From: Anaerolineae bacterium
Lineage (GTDB): Bacteria > Chloroflexota > Anaerolineae > CG2-30-64-16
Length of the DNA stretch: 5,078 nt
Direction: 5' to 3'
Assembly (NCBI GenBank): GCA_025454565.1
Contig: JALOOE010000228.1
Coordinates: 1 to 5,078, forward strand
Position 1 is the first letter of the stretch, and every line of letters begins with the position of its first letter. Below, piece after piece: positions 1 to 5,078 of the stretch. The position numbers and the translations under genes were made by a program. The notes under the pieces were generated by a model. It made no database searches, was not told where the DNA came from, and worked only from the letters and a program-made list of their open reading frames with translations.

Positions 1-910
1 GCTCGCCCGCTTCTTTGATCGACTTCTCGACCTCTTCCCGCGCCTTCTCGACCTCTTTTTCGATGCGGCCCGGCTGGATACGACCGTCCTGCACCAGGCG
101 GAGGAGGGTCAAACGCGCTACCTCGCGCCGGATCGGATCGAAGCACGAGATGATCACTGCCTCGGGGGTGTCGTCCACCACCAGGTCGACGCCACACGCG
201 TTCTCGATGGAGCGGATGTTGCGCCCCTGGCGGCCGATGATGCGCCCCTTCATCTCATCATTGGGCAGCGGCACGCTGGAGACGGTGGTTTCCGAGATGT
301 GATCCGACGCCACGCGCTCCATCACCCAGGTGATGACCTCCCTGGCTTTCTGATCCGCCTGGGCGTGCGCCTCCGCCTCGACTTCACGGATCTTGCGGGC
401 CATATCCTGCCGGGTCTCAAGCTCGACGGCTGCCAGAAGCTCCTGCCGGGCATCCTCTTTGGACATCCCACCGATGCGCGAGAGCTCAGCAACCCGCTCC
501 TCTTCCAGCTTCGCCAGATCGGCCTCGTGTTTCGCGATGCGCGTCTCACGCTGATTCAGCCGGCGGTCACGCGCATCGACCTGCTCGATCTTGTTGTCCA
601 GCGTCTCCTGGCGACGCGCCACCCGCTCTTCCAGCCGCTCGATTTCCTTGCGGCGGCGAAGAATATCGGTTTCGCCTTCTTCGATGACTTTGACCTTGTG
701 TTGCTGAGCCGCCAACTCGATGCCTTTGGCCTGGCTCTCGGCCTGGGCAACGATGCGGTCAGCGTCGGCGCGTGCGTTCTGCACTTGCGTCTCGACTTCC
801 GCCTGTGCTTTCTGTGTCCGGGTCCGCGCGATCAGAAAACCGATCGCCAGACCCGCAGCCACCGCCAGCAACAAAGCTACCAAGGTCAGAATGATCACCT
901 GACCTGCCAT
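1..910 (-). CDS. rny: Ribonuclease Y, N-terminal 303 codons (partial, runs off left edge)
   Basis: RNase Y is a membrane-anchored endoribonuclease that starts mRNA decay in many bacteria. Reading the minus strand from ATG at 910-908 gives an open frame to the edge. Residues 4-27 form one hydrophobic anchor (VIILTLVALLLAVAAG...). About residues 35-195 are a charged, heptad-like coiled coil rich in E, K, R, Q and A. About residues 208-285 are the KH RNA-binding domain, with GRIIGRQGRNIRSIE (GxxG at 226-229) and DDTPEAVII...FDPIRRE, both hallmark RNase Y strings. The family is about 510-520 residues, so the catalytic HD domain with its metal ligands lies beyond base 1. The start is backed by GAGGAA six bases upstream and by the membrane segment beginning at once. 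One small oddity: GxxG is GRQG where B. subtilis has GREG. It lies 75 bases after recX in the same direction, so co-transcription is plausible. Family identity is near certain; an intact C-terminus cannot be judged. Confidence 0.96.
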   Translation of the reverse strand, partial: MAGQVIILTLVALLLAVAAGLAIGFLIARTRTQKAQAEVETQVQNARADADRIVAQAESQAKGIELAAQQHKVKVIEEGETDILRRRKEIERLEERVARRQETLDNKIEQVDARDRRLNQRETRIAKHEADLAKLEEERVAELSRIGGMSKEDARQELLAAVELETRQDMARKIREVEAEAHAQADQKAREVITWVMERVASDHISETTVSSVPLPNDEMKGRIIGRQGRNIRSIENACGVDLVVDDTPEAVIISCFDPIRREVARLTLLRLVQDGRIQPGRIEKEVEKAREEVEKSIKEAGE

Positions 911-916
911 GATGGG

Positions 917-922
917 TTCCTC
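917..922 (-). promoter_or_regulatory. Shine-Dalgarno sequence of rny
   Basis: The minus strand reads GAGGAA six bases before the ATG at 910-908. It fixes the rny start, which would otherwise rest on similarity alone. Confidence 0.7.
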
Positions 923-953
923 ACTTTCAAATAAGCATGATCTGAGTTGTGAT

Positions 954-975
954 AAGGCCGATACGAACCGGCCTT
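954..975 (-). repeat. Small hairpin in the recX-rny spacer
   Basis: Perfect 7-bp inverted repeat AAGGCCG / CGGCCTT around an 8-base loop. On the minus strand it is followed by ATCACAAC rather than a T run, so it does not look like a complete intrinsic terminator. It could be a processing or stability element between the recX and rny messages, or chance. I found no convincing -35/-10 pair for rny in the 75-base spacer. Confidence 0.4.
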
Positions 976-985
976 GGGATAAGTG

Positions 986-1645
986 CTAACCAGAGAGAGC
1001 TTCCCCGTCCTCCGTCACACCAAACTCACCTGCCAACCGGGCAACCACTTCCCGGATGGTTTCGTAATCAAAACCGCGCCGCGCCAGGAATTCGCCCAGC
1101 TTGCGCCGGAATGCCGCCGGATCGGTGGCGGCCAGGCCGGCGAGGCGCGCCGCCCGCTGACGCGCGGCCGCATAAGCGCCCTCGCCCGAGTTCAGTCCGG
1201 CCAGCGCGGTGTCAATCTCGGCGCTCTCCAGGCCGCGCTGGCGGAGTTCCTGGCGCAGCGCTCGCGGCCCCTTCGGCCTGAATTGCGCCCGATTGTCTAC
1301 CCAATAGCGGGCGAACTCGGCGTCGTTCAGATAGCCTTGCTGGGCCAGCTTGCCGAGCACCGCCTCGACGGTTGCCTCATCCTCGCCATCCTGCACCAGA
1401 TGCCGCCGGACCTCCGAGACGCTGCGCGGCCGATAACTCAAAAAGCGCACGGCCCGATCATAGGCTTTCTGCGTCTGATCGACCGCGTGCAGTACTTCGA
1501 TATCGGCGTCGGTCAGATGCTGGCCGACGCGCAGTCGGGCAGCATCCAACGCGGGCAACCCGAAGGCGAATTGCCCATCCAGGTAGACGTTCACCCGGTC
1601 GGCCGTCTTCTGCTGAAACTGCAAACGAGTAATCGTGCCGGCCAT
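986..1645 (-). CDS. recX: Regulatory protein RecX
   Basis: RecX binds RecA filaments in the cytoplasm and modulates, usually inhibits, RecA recombinase and co-protease activity. With the ATG at 1645-1643 the protein is 219 residues, normal for the longer RecX proteins. The family's tandem three-helix repeats are visible. Repeat one holds AYDRAVRFLSYRPRSVSEV (61-79), the signature of the family. Repeat two runs from about 100 to 140, with QQGYLNDAEFARYWV and then PKGPRALRQELRQRGL. Repeat three includes KLGEFLARRGFDYETIREVV (182-201). An N-terminal basic/beta segment (about 1-30, ITRLQF...VNVYLDGQFAFGL) precedes them, as in many non-proteobacterial RecX. A TTG four codons earlier (1657-1655) is also in frame; neither start has a clear Shine-Dalgarno, so I prefer ATG. 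It lies downstream of recA as usual, but behind an unusually long spacer and a strong terminator, so it depends on readthrough or on a promoter I could not see. Confidence 0.95.
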   Translation of the reverse strand: MAGTITRLQFQQKTADRVNVYLDGQFAFGLPALDAARLRVGQHLTDADIEVLHAVDQTQKAYDRAVRFLSYRPRSVSEVRRHLVQDGEDEATVEAVLGKLAQQGYLNDAEFARYWVDNRAQFRPKGPRALRQELRQRGLESAEIDTALAGLNSGEGAYAAARQRAARLAGLAATDPAAFRRKLGEFLARRGFDYETIREVVARLAGEFGVTEDGEALSG

Positions 1646-1717
1646 TGTTGCGACCAACGACGGAAGACCAAAGACGAGAGGGCCAGATCGGCCACCGTTT
1701 TTGGCCTATCGTCCAAC

Positions 1718-1772
1718 AAAAAAAGAGCCGTGGTCAGGCGAAGCCTCAGTGAGGCTTCAGACCACAGCTCTT
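1718..1772 (-). terminator. Strong intrinsic terminator between recA and recX
   Basis: On the minus strand, an imperfect 20-bp hairpin is followed at once by a run of seven T (1724-1718). In plus coordinates the arms are AAGAGC (1723-1728) with GCTCTT (1767-1772), GTGGTC (1730-1735) with GACCAC (1760-1765), and GAAGCCTC (1740-1747) with GAGGCTTC (1751-1758) around a 3-base loop. The only interruptions are a C/A mismatch and a small asymmetric bulge. The plus-strand side has no T run, so the direction is clear. It would stop transcripts coming from recA or from the intergenic region about 75 bases before the recX ATG. A role as a regulated attenuator for recX is possible but not shown. Confidence 0.88.
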
Positions 1773-1832
1773 GTTCACGTCGCGCCAAACCATGCACTCA
1801 TGCAGCCAACTTCCTGCACGCCGCGCATCGGC

Positions 1833-1851
1833 CACGCCGTACCTCGGCGTG
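1833..1851. repeat. Inverted repeat (hairpin) in recA-recX spacer
   Basis: Perfect 7-bp stem CACGCCG / CGGCGTG around a 5-base loop (TACCT in plus orientation). It is stable and short-looped, with no T run beside it, so it is not a terminator alone. It is one of several hairpins that make the spacer look like a folded RNA. Confidence 0.55.
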
Positions 1852-1958
1852 AGCACGCATCAAGTTCTGACACGGAGAGCACGCGGCTCTGCCGGGTAGA
1901 TCAGGCGGTCGGGCCAACTCGCCGCTGAGTGCTCAACCTATCTGTCGCTACAGGCGCT

Positions 1959-1984
1959 CCCTGCCTGGATGCAGTGCGGCAGGG
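1959..1984. repeat. Inverted repeat (hairpin) in recA-recX spacer
   Basis: Perfect 7-bp GC-rich stem CCCTGCC / GGCAGGG around a 12-base loop. No T run follows on either strand. Part of the structured spacer. Confidence 0.55.
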
Positions 1985-2006
1985 TCGGCCATCCTGTTTC
2001 CCCGTC

Positions 2007-2089
2007 GTTGCCTTCAGGTAACCAAAACTTCGGTTGGCAAAGGTTACTCCCACGAGTCTACGGTGCCAACGCCATCGGGTGGGTGGCGT
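2007..2089. repeat. Cluster of overlapping, mutually exclusive inverted repeats
   Basis: Within about 80 bases several stems compete for the same bases: TTGCC (2008-2012) with GGCAA (2036-2040); GTAACC (2018-2023) with GGTTAC (2042-2047); GTTGGCA (2033-2039) with TGCCAAC (2064-2070); ACGCCA (2069-2074) with TGGCGT (2084-2089). The second and third cannot form together in a simple fold. This could be the core of a structured RNA, a pseudoknot or a switch, or simply chance in GC-rich DNA. Confidence 0.4.
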
Positions 2090-2145
2090 GTCAGACCTCA
2101 GAAAGTGACTGCGTGTCGAGAACAAAGCTATGGTCGGGCGCCCCC

Positions 2146-2187
2146 AAAAAGCAGGGCGGAAAAGCGATCCCAAAACCGATCTTCCGC
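2146..2187 (-). terminator. Weak terminator-like hairpin just after recA
   Basis: On the minus strand GCGGAA pairs with TTCCGC (plus 2182-2187 and 2156-2161), with an inner GATC/GATC pairing, then five bases (CCTGC) and TTTTT (2150-2146). The gap before the T run and the internal loop make it a poor terminator. It sits about 95 bases after the recA stop, where a recA terminator would be expected, and might end part of the recA transcripts. Confidence 0.4.
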
Positions 2188-2283
2188 TGGCTACTTCGTG
2201 AAGACCGCCGGCTTGGGCGCCGTGGCGCTCAAGTTCAGGATCGATGCGACGCGTCCATGTGGGCGCGCCATTGGCTGTGACGT

Positions 2284-3327
2284 TTATTCCTCGTCGTCGT
2301 CCTCGGTGGCCTGTGGCGCGATCATGCTCGCAATCGGCCCCATGGCTGCCGTCTCGCGAATGACTTTCTCGATGCGCGCGGCAATGTCGGGTGAGTTCTC
2401 CAGAAATTCCTTGGCGTTCTCGCGTCCCTGCCCCAACCGCACGCCCTCGAAGCTATAGAAGGCGCCGCGCTTCTCGACGATCCCCATCGTTGCGCTGAGA
2501 TCCAGGACGTCCCCTGTCTTGCTGATACCCTTGTTATACATGATGTCAAACTCGGCCATGCGGAAGGGGGGAGCCACCTTGTTTTTCTTGACCGTCACAC
2601 GCGTCCGGTTGCCGACGGTCGTACCAGCTTGCTTGATGCCTTCGAGACGGCGAACATCCATGCGCACGCTGGCATAGAATTTCAGCGCCATACCACCTGT
2701 AGTCGTTTCGGGATTGCCGAACATTACGCCGATCTTCTGGCGCAACTGGTTGGTGAAGATGAGCGCGGTGTTGCTGGAGTTGATGGCTCCGACGAGCTTT
2801 CGCAGCGCCTGTGACATCAACCGGGCCTGCAACCCCATGTGGCTGTCGCCCATTTCGCCTTCGATCTCAGCACGCGGCACCAGCGCGGCGACCGAGTCGA
2901 CCACCACAACATCCATCGCGCCGGAGCGGATCAGCGCCTCCGCGATTTCCAGGGCTTGCTCGCCTGTGTCCGGCTGCGCGATGTAGAGATCATCGACGTT
3001 GACCCCGCAGCGAGCTGCATAGCGCGGATCCAGCGCATGCTCCACATCGATGAACGCTGCAATGCCGCCCATCTTCTGAGCTTCGGCGATGACGTGTTGG
3101 CAGATGGTCGTCTTCCCCGATGACTCCGGGCCATAGATTTCGGTGATCCGGCCGCGCGGCACGCCGCCGATACCCAATGCCAAGTCAAGCGAGAGGGAGC
3201 CGGTGGGAATCGCTTCTACTTGAGGGCGCTCGGCTGCGCCCAACTTCATCACGGCGCCATCGCCGAACCGCTTCTTAAGGCTTGCCAGGGTTGTATCCAG
3301 AGCCTTTTGCTTTCCACTATCCGCCAT
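2284..3327 (-). CDS. recA: Recombinase RecA
   Basis: RecA forms ATP-dependent filaments on single-stranded DNA, drives homologous pairing and strand exchange, and triggers LexA self-cleavage in the SOS response. The product is 347 residues, normal for the family, and its numbering matches E. coli RecA. Visible elements are Walker A GPESSGKT (66-73), catalytic Glu96 in FIDVEHALDP, Walker B VVVDSVAALVP with Asp144, loop L1 near EGEMGDSH (155-163), the 193-212 segment NQLR...FGNPETTTGG covering loop L2 with Gln194, and Lys248/Lys250. The C-terminus is strongly acidic (TEDDDEE), the known self-inhibitory tail. ATG at 3327-3325 is chosen because homology begins there and AAAGGA lies nine bases upstream. 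The frame stays open a further 66 codons upstream, but that stretch crosses the promoter and overlaps the neighbouring gene. No intein or frameshift is seen. It has its own promoter and a likely LexA operator. Confidence 0.99.
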   Translation of the reverse strand: MADSGKQKALDTTLASLKKRFGDGAVMKLGAAERPQVEAIPTGSLSLDLALGIGGVPRGRITEIYGPESSGKTTICQHVIAEAQKMGGIAAFIDVEHALDPRYAARCGVNVDDLYIAQPDTGEQALEIAEALIRSGAMDVVVVDSVAALVPRAEIEGEMGDSHMGLQARLMSQALRKLVGAINSSNTALIFTNQLRQKIGVMFGNPETTTGGMALKFYASVRMDVRRLEGIKQAGTTVGNRTRVTVKKNKVAPPFRMAEFDIMYNKGISKTGDVLDLSATMGIVEKRGAFYSFEGVRLGQGRENAKEFLENSPDIAARIEKVIRETAAMGPIASMIAPQATEDDDEE

Positions 3328-3336
3328 TTGTGCGCG

Positions 3337-3342
3337 TCCTTT
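3337..3342 (-). promoter_or_regulatory. Shine-Dalgarno sequence of recA
   Basis: The minus strand reads AAAGGA, nine bases before the ATG at 3327-3325. It decides the start against the longer open frame that reaches 3525. Confidence 0.75.
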
Positions 3343-3363
3343 GTGTGTATCGTCGCTCTGTCT

Positions 3364-3377
3364 GCAACGTCTGTTCT
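3364..3377 (-). promoter_or_regulatory. Putative LexA (SOS) box of recA, Gram-positive type
   Basis: The minus strand reads AGAACAGACGTTGC. Against the Bacillus DinR/Cheo consensus CGAACRNRYGTTYC, 12 of 14 positions agree; only the first and thirteenth bases differ. It lies about 10 bases downstream of the recA -10 hexamer, so bound LexA would cover the start of transcription. Position in front of recA and motif quality together make a real operator likely, although no lexA gene is in this window. Confidence 0.68.
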
Positions 3378-3387
3378 GTCTGCATCC

Positions 3388-3416
3388 AGTATACAACAGG
3401 GGGCATGAAAAGGCAA
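3388..3416 (-). promoter_or_regulatory. Sigma70-type promoter of recA
   Basis: On the minus strand the -35 TTGCCT (3416-3411, 4 of 6 consensus bases) and -10 TATACT (3393-3388, 5 of 6) are separated by an optimal 17-base spacer. The predicted start near 3381 leaves a leader of about 55 bases to the recA ATG. The -35 lies only 11 bases past the stop codon of the upstream gene, which shows no terminator of its own, so some readthrough into recA is also possible. Confidence 0.72.
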
Positions 3417-3427
3417 ATGACGTTAAG

Positions 3428-5078
3428 CTACCTCCCCCAGTTTGCCATGCGTTCTGCGGCGAAATCATACCGAAATGACAACTGATCCAGGACGTTCGGC
3501 AGGAACAGCCGCTGGTTCGAGCCATCGGCGTTCATGCTGTACAGCTTCCAGATTCCATCACGGTCGCTGAGGAAGAGGATCGATTGACCGTCCGGCGACC
3601 AGGTTGGCGCGACGTTGTTGGGGGCCGGCTTGCCGGGTCGCTCGTAAGTCGGTGGGGGCTGCGTCAGATACCGGGCAACCTTACCGGCCGCGTCCAATAG
3701 TACGATTTCATTTCGGTTGTTGATGCGCATCTGTGCGACGATGCGCTGCCCGTCGGGCGACCAAGCCGGGCTGCCGATGTTCGGGTCGTCGCCGAGTGGA
3801 ACCGGCTGTGCGCCGGGTTGGACCGTCTGCAGCCCCTGTCTGCCCCGGAAAAGGAGCTGATTCTGCCCGGGTCGCCACTGAGTAGACTGGATCATGCCCT
3901 CGCTGATGAGGTTCTGCCGCGCGCCGTCAGCCAGGTCAACCACAGCCAGCCCGTTGTCATCGACGTTGACGACCGGAAAATCGGCAATGCATTGGCGCCC
4001 TTGTGGCGTCACAATGCAGTCGCGGCCACCGAACATGCGGCGGACCTCGTCAGGATCGACGCAACTGAAGCCCAGTTCGATGCAGGTGCGCGTGCGCGTC
4101 ACGTGCGTGAAGCCGAGACGCGCGCCATCCGAGCTCCACGTCGGGCCGCGCGGCCTGTTGACCGAGGCGATGCGCTGCTCCTGCCCGGTGCGCAGATCCA
4201 GGACAAAGACGCCGTGCGGCGAATCCCAGCGCGCAAAGGCGACGCGCGTCCCATCGGGAGAAAGCGCCGGATCGATGCCATCCGTCAAACGCCGCAGGCC
4301 GCTGCCGTCGGCATTCACGATGTAGATAGCGCCACCCGTGGCGGTCTGGAGGACGATTTTACCGCTGGACGCCACCGCTACGGCCGCTGCCGGAGGATTT
4401 GCGACACTGGTCTGCGCGGCCAGCACAGGCAGATCGGTCACATTCCCACTCAACTCGAGCAAGCGCGCGGCCACCCATCCCGTGCCGCCTTCCCACCCGA
4501 CCGCCAGCCAATCCCCCTCGCGACTGCGGCCGACCACGGCGACCGGTTGCCCTGCTCCGGCCTGCCCGATCACGGCCTGATCCAGCCCAGGACCGCGGCG
4601 TACATTTACCTGATCGGCGAGCACGCGTCCGGCGCGGCCGCCCGGAACGCTCTTGGCCGCAATCCCGGCTGCAGAAGCAGGAGCGGGGGTGGATGCGGCT
4701 GCCGCTTCCGGCCCGACCTCTGGCAGATCGGCGACTTCCCCCAGCAGAGTAACATCGTTGAGGGCAAGCCACGCCCGCGCGCCGGTGTCGCCATAGGCCA
4801 CGCGTAGCCAACGGCCATCCGGGCTGCGCCCCTCGGCCCACGTCACCTGCGAGCCGGGCAACGTGGCAACTGTCGCCGCGCCAGCCTGCGGCAACGCGCG
4901 CAAGACCAGCGCTGGTCGCACGCCCAGCGCCATGATGCGCGCCGCAGACGCGACTGTTGCAGTGGGCTGAACCGTCTGTTGGGCAATCGGCGTCGGGGGC
5001 GGGCTCACCGGGACTAAGGCGGTCGCGCGCGCCGCCTGGGGCGTCCCCGTCGGCTCGACCTTGACGCCACTCGCCAAC
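3428..5078 (-). CDS. Secreted-type SH3b and TolB/PD40 beta-propeller protein (partial, N-terminus off right edge)
   Basis: Numbering is from the TTG at 5077. The 549 visible residues begin with a Pro/Thr/Ala/Val-rich linker (1-45). A first bacterial SH3-like domain follows (about 46-112, ending WLALNDVTLLG), then an Ala/Pro linker (about 113-147), then a clear second SH3b (about 148-210, VNVRRGPGLD...GTGWVAARLLEL). From about 238 to the end is a WD40-like/TolB propeller with blade motifs at 271-276 (ALSPDG), 313-318 (TWSSDG), 400-405 (QWRPGQ), 438-443 (AWSPDG) and 492-497 (TWSPDG), plus IYIVNADGSGLRRLT and LYSMNADGSNQRLF. An insertion at about 327-370 carries four cysteines. Such proteins are usually exported, and SH3b domains often bind peptidoglycan or peptides, but the export signal would lie beyond the window. 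TTG at 5077 is probably not the true start, because the frame is open to the edge. The precise role is unknown. It ends 100 bases before recA, has no visible terminator, and is probably functionally unrelated to recA. Confidence 0.88.
   Translation of the reverse strand, partial: LASGVKVEPTGTPQAARATALVPVSPPPTPIAQQTVQPTATVASAARIMALGVRPALVLRALPQAGAATVATLPGSQVTWAEGRSPDGRWLRVAYGDTGARAWLALNDVTLLGEVADLPEVGPEAAAASTPAPASAAGIAAKSVPGGRAGRVLADQVNVRRGPGLDQAVIGQAGAGQPVAVVGRSREGDWLAVGWEGGTGWVAARLLELSGNVTDLPVLAAQTSVANPPAAAVAVASSGKIVLQTATGGAIYIVNADGSGLRRLTDGIDPALSPDGTRVAFARWDSPHGVFVLDLRTGQEQRIASVNRPRGPTWSSDGARLGFTHVTRTRTCIELGFSCVDPDEVRRMFGGRDCIVTPQGRQCIADFPVVNVDDNGLAVVDLADGARQNLISEGMIQSTQWRPGQNQLLFRGRQGLQTVQPGAQPVPLGDDPNIGSPAWSPDGQRIVAQMRINNRNEIVLLDAAGKVARYLTQPPPTYERPGKPAPNNVAPTWSPDGQSILFLSDRDGIWKLYSMNADGSNQRLFLPNVLDQLSFRYDFAAERMANWGR

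Larger units (their letters stand above)
1646..2283 (-). other. Long structured recA-recX intergenic region, possible non-coding RNA
   Basis: About 640 bases hold no credible protein. Open frames here (for example minus 1901-2173 or plus 1969-2280) give Arg/Ser/Trp-rich, low-complexity-like translations with no recognisable motif, and the longer ones run into recA or recX. What is visible is secondary structure: perfect inverted repeats of 6 bp or more at 1833-1851, 1959-1984, 2033-2070, 2069-2089 and 2156-2187, plus the composite terminator at 1718-1772. This fits a minus-strand RNA ending at the terminator, either a long recA 3' UTR or a separate transcript of roughly 350-450 bases. I checked by eye for tmRNA (tRNA-like ends), RNase P RNA (GAGGAAAGTC, ACAGAA), SRP RNA (GGAAGGAAGCA), T-box (GGGTGG-ACCGCG) and common riboswitch cores and found none. 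I could not find a strong promoter for it. Function unknown. Confidence 0.45.

Noticed and set aside
299..934. 211-codon plus-strand frame
   Set aside because: It is antisense to the coiled coil and KH-proximal part of rny, which is certain from its KH motifs.
1646..1657. TTG at 1657 as recX start
   Set aside because: It adds only four residues, has no better ribosome binding site, and an ATG follows directly where the usual RecX N-terminus begins. It cannot be fully excluded.
983..1852. 289-codon plus-strand frame
   Set aside because: It is antisense to the whole of recX and runs through the terminator hairpin. No recognisable domain.
1901..2280. Short frames on both strands in the recA-recX spacer (minus 1901-2173, plus 1969-2280)
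   Set aside because: Their Arg/Ser/Trp-rich composition, lack of ribosome binding sites and lack of motifs point to non-coding DNA. The inverted repeats explain the region better.
1646..2283. Known structured RNA (tmRNA, RNase P RNA, SRP RNA, 6S RNA, T-box, riboswitch) in the spacer
   Set aside because: By eye none of the conserved cores or tRNA-like ends could be found on either strand, so no family name is given. A covariance model search would be decisive.
3328..3525. 66-codon N-terminal extension of the recA frame up to 3525
   Set aside because: It crosses the promoter, the LexA box and the end of the upstream gene, is Cys/Ser/Arg-rich with no RecA similarity, and a good Shine-Dalgarno precedes the ATG at 3327.
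3818..4807. 329-codon plus-strand frame
   Set aside because: It is antisense to the SH3b/propeller gene, whose domains are clear. Its translation is Arg/Ala/His-rich with no motif, typical of an antisense frame in GC-rich DNA.
5075..5077. TTG at 5077 as the true start of the propeller protein
   Set aside because: The frame is open to the window edge, the residues are in the middle of a linker, and the expected export signal is missing, so the gene most likely starts outside the window.
1..5078. Mobile element, CRISPR array or defence system
   Set aside because: No transposase, integrase, terminal repeats, spaced direct repeats or defence-type domains were seen. The genes are housekeeping genes in a conserved order.

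Overview
This GC-rich bacterial window carries four genes, all on the minus strand, so transcription runs from the right edge to the left edge. In that order they are the C-terminal part of a secreted-type SH3b plus TolB/PD40 beta-propeller protein (cut by the right edge), recA, recX and the first 303 codons of rny (RNase Y, cut by the left edge). No plus-strand gene is supported; the long plus-strand frames are antisense shadows of these genes. The gene order, the RecA sequence and the tandem SH3b/propeller architecture with a Pro/Ala/Thr-rich linker suggest a Chloroflexota (Anaerolineae-like) organism. This is an inference from protein style, not a proof.

Region by region (plus coordinates): 1-910 rny, with membrane anchor, long coiled coil and KH domain, and with the catalytic HD domain beyond the edge; 911-985 a short spacer with a 7-bp hairpin; 986-1645 recX; 1646-2283 a gene-free stretch of about 640 bases rich in inverted repeats, with a very strong intrinsic terminator at its recX side and a weaker one near recA; 2284-3327 recA; 3328-3427 the recA control region, with a good promoter, a 12-of-14 match to the Gram-positive type LexA (DinR/Cheo) box and a Shine-Dalgarno sequence; 3428-5078 the beta-propeller protein.

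Functionally, RecA (recombinase and SOS co-protease) and RecX (its filament modulator) form the recombination unit. The recA promoter carries its own likely SOS operator. The terminator between recA and recX would keep RecX well below RecA, as is known for the E. coli recA-recX pair. RNase Y, the membrane-bound mRNA decay endonuclease, follows recX and may be co-transcribed with it.

The recA-recX spacer is the least explained part. It is too long and too structured for a plain 3' UTR and could hold an independent non-coding RNA ending at the strong terminator, but I could not match it to tmRNA, RNase P RNA, SRP RNA, 6S RNA, a T-box or a riboswitch I know. Otherwise this is a housekeeping region; I see no insertion sequence, CRISPR array, tRNA or rRNA.
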